A stretch of DNA of 9,946 nucleotides from CAYRVF01 sp964427535 (GCA_964427535.1 CAYRVF010000156.1:1-9946), one strand, 5' to 3'. Counted from the stretch's first letter, positions 1 through 6,189 are shown. The notes: generated from the sequence alone by a model not told the origin. Translations and numbers: made by a program.

Positions 1-941
1 TCATCTTCAGCGACGACGCCATGAATATGCCCAAGGTGCCCCAGAGCCTCGTCTGCATCGGCGGCGGCGTGATCGCGGTCGAGCTGGCATGCATGTTCAA
101 CGCGCTCGGCACGAAGGTGACGGTCGTGGAGATGCTGCCCTCGATCATCGCCAACGAAGATGAGGACGTCCGCACAGGGCTGACACGCTCGCTGGCCAAG
201 CGCGGCGTCGAGATCCACACGGGCGCCCGCGTCGAATCTATCTCGGATGTGGACGGGCACAAGCGCGTGACGGCCACCACCGAGAAGGGCCAGGAGTCCT
301 ACGACGCCGAGTACGTGCTCGTGGCAGTCGGACGCCAGGCCAACCCGGCGGGCATCCAGAAGCTGATCGACAGCGGCCTGGAGGTGCAGCGCGGCCGCGT
401 CGTCGCGAACGAGCGCATGGAGACGAATCTCCCCAACGTCTATGCCATCGGCGATCTGGTGGGCAAGACATGGCTGGCGCACGTCGCCATGACCGAGGGT
501 GAGGTCGCCGCCGAGAACGCGGCGGGCCACGACTCCAACATGGACTACAACGTCGTGCCGCGCCCGATCTTCACCTTCCCCGAGATCGCCTCCGTCGGCA
601 TGACCGAGGCGGCGGCCAAGGAGTACACGCCGAAGGCCCACGCCGAGAAGTTCCCCTGGGTGGCGAACGGCAAGGCGCTGGCGACGGGCGAGACCGAGGG
701 CTTCACCAAGGTCATCCTGGGCGAGTACGACGAGATTCTTGGCGCGGCCATCTACGGACCCGACGCCACCAACCTCATCACCGAGTTCTCGCTGGCGATG
801 AAGGCCGAGCTGACCGCCGACGAGATCATCGCGACGATTCACCCGCACCCGACCTACAGCGAGGCGCTGCGTGAGGCAACACTCACCTCAGAGCATCGCC
901 CGATCCACATCTTCTTGCGCCAACCGGCAGCCAAGCGCTAG
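1..941 (+). CDS. lpd: Dihydrolipoyl dehydrogenase (E3), 5'-truncated by the window edge
   Basis: The reading frame is already open at base 3 and ends with TAG at 939-941, so about 312 C-terminal residues are visible and the FAD-binding N-terminus with its redox-active disulfide lies outside. What remains begins just before the NAD-binding Rossmann motif (GGGVIAVELA, from nt 60). The strand after it ends in Glu (VTVVE), which favours NAD over NADP. Next come the second FAD-contact motif YAIGDL (about nt 441-458) followed by LAHVAMTEGEVAAEN, and the dimerisation domain with the catalytic HPHPTYSE signature (nt 840-863). That His/Glu pair and the LAHVA segment are typical of lipoamide dehydrogenase, which reoxidises dihydrolipoamide in 2-oxoacid dehydrogenase or glycine-cleavage complexes. 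The last Gly of the GxGxxG motif is Ala, a conservative change. No E1/E2 or GCS partner is visible. Soluble transhydrogenase or mercuric reductase relatives are less likely on these motifs. Confidence 0.9.
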   Translation, partial: IFSDDAMNMPKVPQSLVCIGGGVIAVELACMFNALGTKVTVVEMLPSIIANEDEDVRTGLTRSLAKRGVEIHTGARVESISDVDGHKRVTATTEKGQESYDAEYVLVAVGRQANPAGIQKLIDSGLEVQRGRVVANERMETNLPNVYAIGDLVGKTWLAHVAMTEGEVAAENAAGHDSNMDYNVVPRPIFTFPEIASVGMTEAAAKEYTPKAHAEKFPWVANGKALATGETEGFTKVILGEYDEILGAAIYGPDATNLITEFSLAMKAELTADEIIATIHPHPTYSEALREATLTSEHRPIHIFLRQPAAKR

Positions 942-974
942 CGATTAGCGTTTCCGGCTGGTTCGGTTTGTACG

Positions 975-1006
975 AGGCTCCCCACTCCATCGCGAGCGGG
1001 GAGCCT
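975..1006. terminator. Hairpin between convergent lpd and PIG-L gene
   Basis: Bases 975-983 (AGGCTCCCC) pair perfectly with 998-1006 (GGGGAGCCT). After one mismatch, 985-987 pair with 994-996, leaving a six-base loop. It lies in the short gap between two convergent genes, 34 nt after the lpd stop and 6 nt beyond the stop of the minus-strand gene, as expected for a bidirectional terminator. Neither side has a clear T-run, so intrinsic termination is plausible but not certain. Confidence 0.55.
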
Positions 1007-1011
1007 GCGTG

Positions 1012-1818
1012 TTACCAGCGCCAGAAGCGCTCGATCTGGATGCCCGGATACGTGCGACGGATAGAGCCAGCGTAGCGGTCGAGCGTCTGCCGCATGTTGT
1101 CCTCGGAGCCGAAGAGCTGGGGTACCTGGCTGCGATAGAGCGTGATGGCGTCCTCTTTCGCGCGCGCCGTCCCCGAAATCTCCACCATCTCGGGCTCCAT
1201 CGTGATGCCGAGCTCACGCTGACGCGCCTCAAGGGCGCCCTGCCGCGCGGCGTAGGGCATGTCTTCGTAGAACTTCACGTTGATCTTGCGTTGCGCGAGC
1301 CGGTCGGCCGCCGAGCAGCACAATTGATGATCGACGTGGTGCCCGATGCCGAGCGGAGCGTAGAGCGCGGCCAGCGGCGCGCGCTCGTGAATGTTGAGGA
1401 ACAGCGCCGCGAGCTCTTCATCGAGCGCGAGATCACCGGAGTTGACATCGCCAAAGAGCGACTCTTCGCTCTGGTAGAACGCCGGGGCGCCGCGATAGAT
1501 GGCATCGGGGTAGTCGAGCCAGAGCACGTCCGCGCCGAGCGATTCGACTGCCGCCTTGTCCTCCTCGCGACGCTGCCGCACCGCATCCGCGCCGTCCGGC
1601 CCCAGGCCCGTCGTCTGCTGCAACTGACGAGCGTAGCCGCTGATCGCGCCGCCCGCCTTCGGGCCGCCGCTAAACACCCCGACCACGAGCACCTTCTGGC
1701 CGGTGGCGACCTGCAAGGCAATCGATCCACCGGCAGAGAGCACGGCGTCGTCGAGGTGCGGCTGCAGATAGATGTGACGGTACTGCTGATTGATCTCGTC
1801 GAGCGACGTTAGCTGCAT
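1012..1818 (-). CDS. PIG-L (LmbE-like) family deacetylase
   Basis: A 268-residue protein of the PIG-L/LmbE zinc-dependent N-acetyl-sugar deacetylase family (known members include MshB, BshB and GlcNAc-PI deacetylase). The first metal motif is PHLDDAVLS, with His21, Asp23 and Asp24 in the place of the usual HPDD. The second is GIGHHVDH, with His161 and His164. By homology His21, Asp24 and His164 hold zinc and Asp23 acts as the general base. No signal peptide is seen, so it is probably cytoplasmic. The ATG at 1818 is preceded by GAGGAGG five bases upstream, inside the end of the upstream pseudouridine synthase gene. The two genes overlap by 10 nt, so translation is probably coupled. The substrate cannot be told from sequence: mycothiol or bacillithiol precursors, or another GlcNAc conjugate, are possible. 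The partner gene gives no hint. Confidence 0.85.
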   Translation of the reverse strand: MQLTSLDEINQQYRHIYLQPHLDDAVLSAGGSIALQVATGQKVLVVGVFSGGPKAGGAISGYARQLQQTTGLGPDGADAVRQRREEDKAAVESLGADVLWLDYPDAIYRGAPAFYQSEESLFGDVNSGDLALDEELAALFLNIHERAPLAALYAPLGIGHHVDHQLCCSAADRLAQRKINVKFYEDMPYAARQGALEARQRELGITMEPEMVEISGTARAKEDAITLYRSQVPQLFGSEDNMRQTLDRYAGSIRRTYPGIQIERFWRW

Positions 1819-2567
1819 GAGTCCTCCTCAGGGGACGTAGGTAAGCGGGATAGTCCCGCTTCCAGGTGCGTTTGGCGTATCAGCGTGAGCATGTCGTCTG
1901 GAATGGGAGCGGTCACCGCACAAGGCTCGCCCGTCATTGGGTACATAAATCGGAGCTGCCACGCGTGGAGCATAGCGCGCGGCGCATTGTCGCGCGGAGG
2001 CTCTCCCGCCGCATACAGAGCGTCGCCCAACAGCGGCGCGCCCAGGCTCGTCAGATGCGCGCGTATCTGATGCGTCCGCCCGGTCAGTGGCTCGGCCAGC
2101 ACCAGCGATACATGCTCCCCGGACGCGAGCACTCTGTAGCGGGTCGTGGCCGGCTGCCCGTCGGGTGTGACGATCACTCGGCGCCGGTCAGCGGGGTCGC
2201 GGGCGAGCGGCGCGTCGATCAGCCCGTCTGTCGGAGCGAGCGACCCTGCCACGATCGCGAGATATGTCTTCTGGATGCTCCGTCGCTCGATCTGCCGGAC
2301 GAGACTGCGGCGGGCATTCTCGGTCTTGGCGAACAGGACGACGCCGGTGGTGTCGCGGTCCAGCCGGTGCAGCAGCCAGGGGCGCTCTCCGCCACTCGCG
2401 CGCTGCCGGGCGAAGACCGCATCGGTCAGCGTGCCATCTGGATGTTTGTACGCAGGGTGGACGACCAGGCCCGCAGGCTTCGCGACGGCGAGCAGCCGCT
2501 CGTCCTCATAGAGGATGACGAGCGATGTCTCTTCCCGCTCCGCTGTGGGCGTCTCCTGGGCGATCAT
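1809..2567 (-). CDS. RluA-family 23S rRNA/tRNA pseudouridine synthase
   Basis: A 252-residue member of the RluA family, which isomerises uridine to pseudouridine in 23S rRNA or tRNA. The catalytic motif is HRLDRDTTG with the nucleophilic Asp70. Upstream is the conserved VLYED...AVAKPAGLVVHP segment (about 18-38), and downstream GRTHQIRAHL (163-172), both diagnostic. There is no N-terminal S4 domain, so it resembles the short RluA/RluC/TruC-like forms more than RluD, and the target uridine cannot be assigned. The ATG at 2567 has only a weak, poorly spaced purine stretch upstream (AGGCAGGTGAC), so a start a few codons further in cannot be excluded, but the conserved core begins by residue 18. 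It is the first gene of a two-gene unit, its last 10 nt overlapping the PIG-L deacetylase. Confidence 0.9.
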   Translation of the reverse strand: MIAQETPTAEREETSLVILYEDERLLAVAKPAGLVVHPAYKHPDGTLTDAVFARQRASGGERPWLLHRLDRDTTGVVLFAKTENARRSLVRQIERRSIQKTYLAIVAGSLAPTDGLIDAPLARDPADRRRVIVTPDGQPATTRYRVLASGEHVSLVLAEPLTGRTHQIRAHLTSLGAPLLGDALYAAGEPPRDNAPRAMLHAWQLRFMYPMTGEPCAVTAPIPDDMLTLIRQTHLEAGLSRLPTSPEEDSCS

Positions 2568-2633
2568 GTCACCTGCCTACGTTTCGTGCGCTCGCGGCCA
2601 GCGACCCGGCTCCGAGCGAGCGCCAGCCAATCT

Positions 2634-2662
2634 AGAATAGTATACTCAAGAGTGCGGCGCAA
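2634..2662 (-). promoter_or_regulatory. Possible promoter for the pseudouridine synthase/PIG-L unit
   Basis: Reading the minus strand, TTGCGC (2662-2657) is separated by 17 nt from TATTCT (2639-2634). A second -10-like hexamer TATACT overlaps at 2644-2639, within the palindrome AGTATACT (2639-2646). The -35 match is only three of six, so this is a tentative call. It is the only AT-rich island in the divergent intergenic region and lies about 65 nt upstream of the start codon. Confidence 0.35.
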
Positions 2663-2711
2663 TGGAGCGAAGGTACGTTGCGAACGGGTAACGAGCAATC
2701 TGGCCCGGACC

Positions 2712-2740
2712 TTGATACTCAGAGAAGCATCGCCTACACT
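2712..2740 (+). promoter_or_regulatory. Sigma70-type promoter upstream of pgsA
   Basis: TTGATA (2712-2717) and TACACT (2735-2740) are separated by exactly 17 nt. Transcription would begin near 2747, giving a leader of about 60 nt before the GTG start of pgsA at 2809. Spacing and hexamers fit the housekeeping sigma consensus well. Confidence 0.6.
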
Positions 2741-2808
2741 GCAGTCAACACTCGTACGCGCCGTCGTCCCGTCGTTGTGGCTCGGCGACCGGGCAAAGGA
2801 GCACCACC

Positions 2809-3426
2809 GTGCGAAATGTACCGAATTACTTGAGCCTCGCCCGTCTCATCGCGACGGTGCCGCTCGTCGTGCTGGTGCTGCTCAATACGCAAGCGGCCTT
2901 CCTCGCCGCGACCGTGCTGTTTCTCGCGAGTTCCCTGACGGACACGCTCGATGGGCGCATCGCGCGCCGGTACAAGATCGTCTCGCAACTCGGCATCTTC
3001 CTCGACCTTGTTGCCGACAAGGTCTTCGTCTCGGCGCTGCTCGTCGCGCTCGTGCAAATCGGGCTCGTCCCCGCCTGGATCGCGATCGTGATCATCACGC
3101 GCGAGTTCATCGTCTCGGGTCTGCGCTCACTCGCCGCCGCGCAGGGCGTCGTCATTCCGGCCGGACGCTGGGGCAAACAGAAGACGCTGCTGACGCTGCT
3201 CGCACTCGGGGGTATCCTGCTCGCCCGCGGTTTGGGCGGCGCGACGGCGTTCCCGCTCGGCCTGAGCAGCGGCGGCGCACCGCACTCCTTCGCCGACTAC
3301 CTGCTCGCCCTGGCGGATGTCGTGTTGCTGCTCGCCGTCATCTGGACCATCTTCTCCGCGTACGAGTACATTCGCGGCGCCTGGAGCCTCATCACCACAC
3401 CGGCAACCATCGGCAGCAGCAAGTAA
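2809..3426 (+). CDS. pgsA: CDP-diacylglycerol--glycerol-3-phosphate 3-phosphatidyltransferase
   Basis: A 205-residue integral membrane enzyme of the CDP-alcohol phosphatidyltransferase family. The family signature is complete: Asp45-x2-Asp48-Gly49-x2-Ala52-Arg53-x8-Gly62-x3-Asp66-x3-Asp70. The four aspartates bind the two metal ions and are needed for catalysis. The N-terminal NVPNYLSLARLI start and the WGKQKT stretch (about 116-121, after REFIVSGLR) are typical of PgsA, which forms phosphatidylglycerol phosphate from CDP-DAG and glycerol-3-phosphate. About six hydrophobic segments are visible, including one near the C-terminus (about 145-165). The start is GTG at 2809, supported by AAGGAG at 2796-2801 with a 7-nt spacer. 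A strong hairpin follows 18 nt after the stop, so the gene is probably transcribed alone. It converges on plsY, another phospholipid gene. Confidence 0.92.
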   Translation: MRNVPNYLSLARLIATVPLVVLVLLNTQAAFLAATVLFLASSLTDTLDGRIARRYKIVSQLGIFLDLVADKVFVSALLVALVQIGLVPAWIAIVIITREFIVSGLRSLAAAQGVVIPAGRWGKQKTLLTLLALGGILLARGLGGATAFPLGLSSGGAPHSFADYLLALADVVLLLAVIWTIFSAYEYIRGAWSLITTPATIGSSK

Positions 3427-3443
3427 GGGGCCGCATCTCCCCA

Positions 3444-3473
3444 ACCGCCATCCCCTCGCGAGGGGATGGCGGT
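3444..3473 (+). terminator. 30-bp perfect palindrome after pgsA
   Basis: Bases 3444-3458 (ACCGCCATCCCCTCG) are the exact reverse complement of 3459-3473, so the whole stretch is a 30-bp perfect palindrome, followed by GTTTAGT. Its position 18 nt downstream of the pgsA stop and the following T-rich bases fit an intrinsic terminator. The CATCCCCTCG...CGAGGGGATG type of sequence also looks like a dispersed intergenic repeat. The two roles are compatible. Confidence 0.65.
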
Positions 3474-3520
3474 GTTTAGTGTATCCCCTTCGGACTCCAT
3501 GCTCGCCGACACGAAAAGCC

Positions 3521-3553
3521 CCTCGCCCCGCAGGGAGATAGGCCGGGGTGAGG
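3521..3553. repeat. Palindromic REP-like intergenic repeat (second of three)
   Basis: CCTCGCCCCG (3521-3530) pairs with CGGGGTGAGG (3544-3553) through ten base pairs, one of them a G-U wobble in RNA, around a 13-nt loop containing AGGGAGATAGG. On the minus strand it reads CCTCACCCCGGCC... closing with GGGGCGAGG, a pattern I recognise from dispersed intergenic repeats in several bacterial phyla. It contains no coding potential. The copy number in the genome is unknown from this window. Confidence 0.55.
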
Positions 3554-3611
3554 CCCGCTGTCCTCGCCACACTCACTCCGCTACCCTTGGCCGCGAACGC
3601 TCAATGAGCGA

Positions 3612-3633
3612 CCCCTTCCCTCAAGGGAAGGGG
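3612..3633. terminator. Hairpin repeat downstream of plsY (third of three)
   Basis: CCCCTTCCCT (3612-3621) and AGGGAAGGGG (3624-3633) form a ten-bp stem (nine in practice, with a TCAA loop). The stem is followed on the plus side by GGCAGGGGGTTAGG. On the minus strand the element reads CCTAACCCCC...CCCCTTCCC, the form of a common dispersed repeat (its translation gives the familiar NPLPPSLEGRG string). It lies 22 nt past the plsY stop and could terminate that transcript. Confidence 0.5.
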
Positions 3634-3654
3634 GCAGGGGGTTAGGTTCTGCCC

Positions 3655-4356
3655 TTACGCCTTCTCGGCCGGAGCTGGGGCTTTCTCGCCGAGCTTGCGC
3701 TCTGTGCCAGACAGCAACCGTTGGATGTTGTCTTTGTGTGAGACGACGACGATCGTGCTCCCAAGGGTGATGTAGAGCAGATGCGGCAGCGCATCGTGGC
3801 CCGTCAGCACCAGCGCGAGATCGGCGACCGGAGCGGTAGTCGCTCCGAGAATAGAGCCGAGCGAGACGTAGCGCGTCACCGCGATCGGCACCACCGCGGC
3901 GATGAATGCAGCCACCCACGCGATCGGCTGCATGACGAGGATGGTGCCCGCGCCAGTCAGCACACCACGGCCACCAGTAAATTTGATGTAGATGGAGTAG
4001 TTGTGGCCGAGCAAGGCGCCCAGCGCGGCGGTCGACTCCGCAATCGTCTGATACGTCGTGCCGAGCGGTCCAATGACCTCCACGGAGGTCGGCATACTCG
4101 CGGGGAAGAAGAGGAAACGCGCGGCCAGCACGGAGAGGATGCCCTTGCTCAAGTCGAGCGCGACGACACACGCTGCTGGGCCGGGTCCGAGTGTCCGTAG
4201 CACATTCGTGGCGCCGGTCTTGCCGCTACCGGATGCGCGCGGGTCGACGCCCCCGCCGAGGAACTTGCCGACCAGGACACCGCTCGGGAAAGAGCCGATC
4301 AGGTAGCCCACGACGGTCGCCGCGAGTAGCCGCAGACCTATCTCACCCGCCGACAT
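3655..4356 (-). CDS. plsY: Glycerol-3-phosphate acyltransferase (acyl-phosphate dependent)
   Basis: A 233-residue polytopic membrane protein of the PlsY family, which transfers an acyl chain from acyl-phosphate to sn-glycerol-3-phosphate, the first step of phospholipid synthesis. Motif 1 is DPRASGSGKTGATNVLRTLG (39-58), motif 2 is GHNYSIYIKFTGGRGV (117-132), and motif 3 includes SLGSILGA (165-172) and HKDNIQRL with GTE (207-219). Two positions differ from the usual wording: GSGN becomes GSGK (Lys46) and GGKGV becomes GGRGV (Arg130). The first helix begins at once (about 7-30). The ATG at 4356 has AGAGGA six nt upstream and a near-consensus promoter about 70 nt upstream, which is why I chose it. 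The frame stays open without a stop up to 4779, but that 141-codon extension has no family counterpart. The C-terminal tail is Ala/Pro/Lys-rich and probably disordered. Confidence 0.9.
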   Translation of the reverse strand: MSAGEIGLRLLAATVVGYLIGSFPSGVLVGKFLGGGVDPRASGSGKTGATNVLRTLGPGPAACVVALDLSKGILSVLAARFLFFPASMPTSVEVIGPLGTTYQTIAESTAALGALLGHNYSIYIKFTGGRGVLTGAGTILVMQPIAWVAAFIAAVVPIAVTRYVSLGSILGATTAPVADLALVLTGHDALPHLLYITLGSTIVVVSHKDNIQRLLSGTERKLGEKAPAPAEKA

Positions 4357-4426
4357 CAGTTGTCCTCTCTCTCGTCGCGCACCGCGCTGTGCGTCTGCCC
4401 TGCGAGCAAGCCTTCGCAGCAGAGGC

Positions 4427-4455
4427 AGCATAGAAGAGAGCGCTAGGCGTGTCAA
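4427..4455 (-). promoter_or_regulatory. Near-consensus sigma70-type promoter of plsY
   Basis: On the minus strand a perfect TTGACA (4455-4450) is followed after exactly 17 nt by TATGCT (4432-4427). Transcription would start near 4420, leaving a leader of about 64 nt before the plsY ATG at 4356. This independently supports the 233-residue plsY start over the longer open frame that runs through the promoter. Confidence 0.7.
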
Positions 4456-4456
4456 G

Positions 4457-4776
4457 AGAGTGCGTCCGGGCGGCGACCCGGTGCGGTGCCTGGGCACCGT
4501 CAGCGTATCCAGCCAGCGGGTACGTACACGAGTGGGAAGTAGGGAGCTGGCGGGCCGTTCGGCCTCACGTGGCGCGACGAGCACCGAGGCGGAGAGACGG
4601 CGAACAGGTCGTGACACTGGCGTCGTGGGGGGTGACGCGTCGTGCGCGGAAAAGAGCGACCAGCGCGCCCGCCAGGAGCCGCGCCGGTTGTCAAAGACAG
4701 TGTCTGTCATCTGCAGCGCCTCTCCTTCGAGGCTGCCGGCGAGCCGCCCGGCTGCTGGCAGCGCCGGGTCCGCGCT
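4457..4776. other. Region of about 320 bp without a convincing gene
   Basis: Between the plsY promoter and the upstream membrane-protein gene I find no recognisable coding sequence. Several frames are open only because the DNA is GC-rich. The minus-strand frame continuous with plsY translates to an Arg/Ser/Pro-rich product with mixed third-position use, unlike the strongly GC-biased third positions of the neighbouring genes. Even so, that frame has two translation-like signals: a TAATG overlap with the upstream gene's stop (4777-4781), and an ATG at 4710 preceded by AAGGAGAGG. A decayed gene or an unusual leader is possible. Direct evidence for either is lacking. Confidence 0.4.
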
Positions 4777-4778
4777 CA

Positions 4779-5144
4779 TTACGATCCGCGGACCTTTCCG
4801 CGCTCACCGCCGCGGGCATGCGCACCAAGAATCGCCAGACAGAGCCAGATCAGCGCTGCTCCAAAGAGCACCGGGGCAATCCGGTGCAGGCCCGTGTTCT
4901 CTGGAAGCACGAGGCCAAGCCAGGCGATGAGCGACACCACCGGGGCAGCAAGAATGCCGCCAAGAACACAGACCGCAGTCAGCGCTTCGAGCATCCAGTG
5001 GCGAAGCGGGGTACTTAGCACCGTGGCCACGACGAGAGACACCCCGACGACACATGCACGCACCAGACGCGAGCTTGTCAGGCTCCGCGTCACGTCGCGC
5101 CAGTCGTGTGCCGCATGTCTCGGCATGTGAGGAACTCGTATCAT
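4779..5144 (-). CDS. Small three-helix membrane protein of unknown function
   Basis: I do not recognise this protein. From the ATG at 5144 it is 121 residues long: a basic, polar N-terminus (about 30 residues), then three hydrophobic segments (about 30-50, VRACVVGVSLVVATVL; 56-82, LTAVCVLGGILAAPVVSLIAWLGLVL; 90-106, IAPVLFGAALIWLCLAIL). It ends in a short charged tail, HARGGERGKVRGS. The start is uncertain: the frame is open to GTG at 5258 and has an ATG at 5249 with GAGAGG eight nt upstream, while an ATG at 5126 lies closer to where strong codon bias begins. Third-position GC is lower than in neighbouring genes but the hydrophobic pattern is hard to explain as a shadow. The stop overlaps an ATG (TAATG) that begins the long frame leading into plsY. 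Confidence 0.5.
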   Translation of the reverse strand: MIRVPHMPRHAAHDWRDVTRSLTSSRLVRACVVGVSLVVATVLSTPLRHWMLEALTAVCVLGGILAAPVVSLIAWLGLVLPENTGLHRIAPVLFGAALIWLCLAILGAHARGGERGKVRGS

Positions 5145-5259
5145 ATGCGTCCATTGAATCCACGCCGCCCGCTCCGCGCTCCCTGGCGCATGCGGCGACT
5201 TGTTAGTCGGCGATTGCCCATCCCTACGGCATACAGAGTGTGGCGGCATCCTCGCCACC

Positions 5260-5291
5260 TCTCATCAAGAGCGTCAGTGCTCTTGATGAGA
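5260..5291. terminator. 13-bp perfect hairpin downstream of nth
   Basis: TCTCATCAAGAGC (5260-5272) and GCTCTTGATGAGA (5279-5291) form a perfect 13-bp stem with a six-base loop GTCAGT. It lies 48 nt past the nth stop on the minus strand, so a terminator role is likely, though no T-run follows on either strand. On the minus strand the 3' arm runs into GAGAGG, the Shine-Dalgarno candidate for an ATG at 5249, so it could instead mask translation of the next gene. Confidence 0.5.
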
Positions 5292-5338
5292 TAAACGAAA
5301 CGCAGATACAGGCGTAACACGCCCCGCCCGCTTAGAGT

Positions 5339-6049
5339 TCACCGTTCTGTTGCTACGAGCGCCCAATAATACTGGCATTCGGAGCGCAACGGACACCTGT
5401 CGCAGTCGGGGGTCCGCGCATGGCACACCTCTCTGCCATGACGAATGAGATCGACGTGCATCGTGTGCCGCCACTCCGGCGGGATCAGCGCCGTCAACTG
5501 CTCGTGCGCGGCATCCGCGCTCGCGTTCGACGCGATCAGACCGAGACGCTTACTCACCCGCCACACATGCGTGTCGACTGGAAAGGCCGGCTTGCCGAGT
5601 GAGAAAAGCAAAACGCATGCCGCCGTTTTAGGTCCTACCCCGGGCAGGTCGCGCAGCGCGGCCAGCGCGTCCTCCAGCGGCTGTTCCTCGAGATACCCCA
5701 GCGACAGCGGCTCGCCAGGATGCCGCTCAGAGAGGACGGTGAGAATCTCCTGGATGCGCCGCGCCTTCTGCTGCGCGAGACCACCGGGACGTATCGCGTC
5801 CTCCACAGCGGCGACGGGAGCATCGCGCACGGATTCCCACGAAGGGAACGCGTTTACCAGCCGGTCGTAGGCGCGCGCCGAGTTGACATCGGACGTGTGC
5901 TGCGAGAGCACCGTCGCGATCAAGCCGCCCAGCGCGTCGCCATCCGGCTCCCACGGCGGGATGCCGTAGGCCGCGACGAGCAGCGCGTGGACCCGTTCGA
6001 CCTTCTCGCGCAGGGTCTCGCGCGCGTCTGGAGCCTCAACACGTGCCAT
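5339..6049 (-). CDS. nth: Endonuclease III (HhH-GPD DNA glycosylase/AP lyase)
   Basis: A 236-residue member of the HhH-GPD family that removes oxidised pyrimidines from DNA and cleaves the abasic site. The helix-hairpin-helix motif LPGVGPKTA (135-143) carries the catalytic Lys141, and VDTHVWRVSKRLG (158-170) carries Asp159. Their spacing of 18 equals that of Lys120/Asp138 in the E. coli enzyme. The C-terminal iron-sulfur loop is complete: Cys209-x6-Cys216-x2-Cys219-x5-Cys225. LSQHTSD (48-54) is the usual early motif. I chose ATG 6049 because homology begins soon after it and AAGAGG lies about 11 nt upstream. An in-frame open stretch to 6235 is not conserved-looking. The protein is slightly longer than the usual 210-220 residues. 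It is divergent from the folate cluster, with no functional link visible. Confidence 0.92.
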   Translation of the reverse strand: MARVEAPDARETLREKVERVHALLVAAYGIPPWEPDGDALGGLIATVLSQHTSDVNSARAYDRLVNAFPSWESVRDAPVAAVEDAIRPGGLAQQKARRIQEILTVLSERHPGEPLSLGYLEEQPLEDALAALRDLPGVGPKTAACVLLFSLGKPAFPVDTHVWRVSKRLGLIASNASADAAHEQLTALIPPEWRHTMHVDLIRHGREVCHARTPDCDRCPLRSECQYYWALVATER

Positions 6050-6105
6050 GCGCCGCACATCCTCTTTCAGGAGCTGACTAGGTCTACATCTCATCGATCC
6101 GGGGC

Positions 6106-6120
6106 GGAGACCAAGTCTCC
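6106..6120. repeat. Short perfect inverted repeat in the nth/fchA-like divergent region
   Basis: GGAGAC, a CAA spacer and GTCTCC make a perfect 6-bp inverted repeat 57 nt upstream of the nth start. It could be a regulator site or chance. No family consensus is recognised. Confidence 0.25.
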
Positions 6121-6189
6121 TCTCTGAGGGTAACACTCCGCCACGGACGACCGCCACCGAGCAGGACGGGGAATCGTCCTCCCTGCCAG

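Noticed and set aside
1..941. Soluble pyridine-nucleotide transhydrogenase or mercuric reductase instead of lipoamide dehydrogenase
   Set aside because: The LAHVAMTEGEVAAEN and HPHPTYSE segments match lipoamide dehydrogenase best, and no C-terminal vicinal cysteines of mercuric reductase are present.
1009..1812. Plus-strand open frame of 267 codons opposite the PIG-L gene
   Set aside because: An antisense mirror of a gene with clear PIG-L motifs. Its composition (Arg/Leu/Ala/Val-rich) is typical of the complementary frame of a GC-biased gene.
1866..3479. Long plus-strand open frame of 537 codons
   Set aside because: It runs antisense to the pseudouridine synthase gene and then overlaps pgsA out of frame. 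The translation is Arg-rich with no family signature, as is usual for shadows in GC-rich DNA.
3444..3633. CRISPR-like array from the three clustered palindromes
   Set aside because: The elements differ in sequence and length and are not regularly spaced repeats. No cas gene is present.
4200..4240. GSGKT looking like a Walker A nucleotide-binding loop
   Set aside because: It falls exactly on PlsY motif 1 (usually GSGNxGATN) in a membrane acyltransferase. The required GxxxxGK[ST] fold context and a Walker B are absent.
4449..5130. Several overlapping plus-strand open frames between plsY and nth
   Set aside because: Their translations are Arg/Ala/Ser-rich without motifs and they lie opposite the hydrophobic minus-strand gene. 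No good ribosome site or promoter is associated with them.
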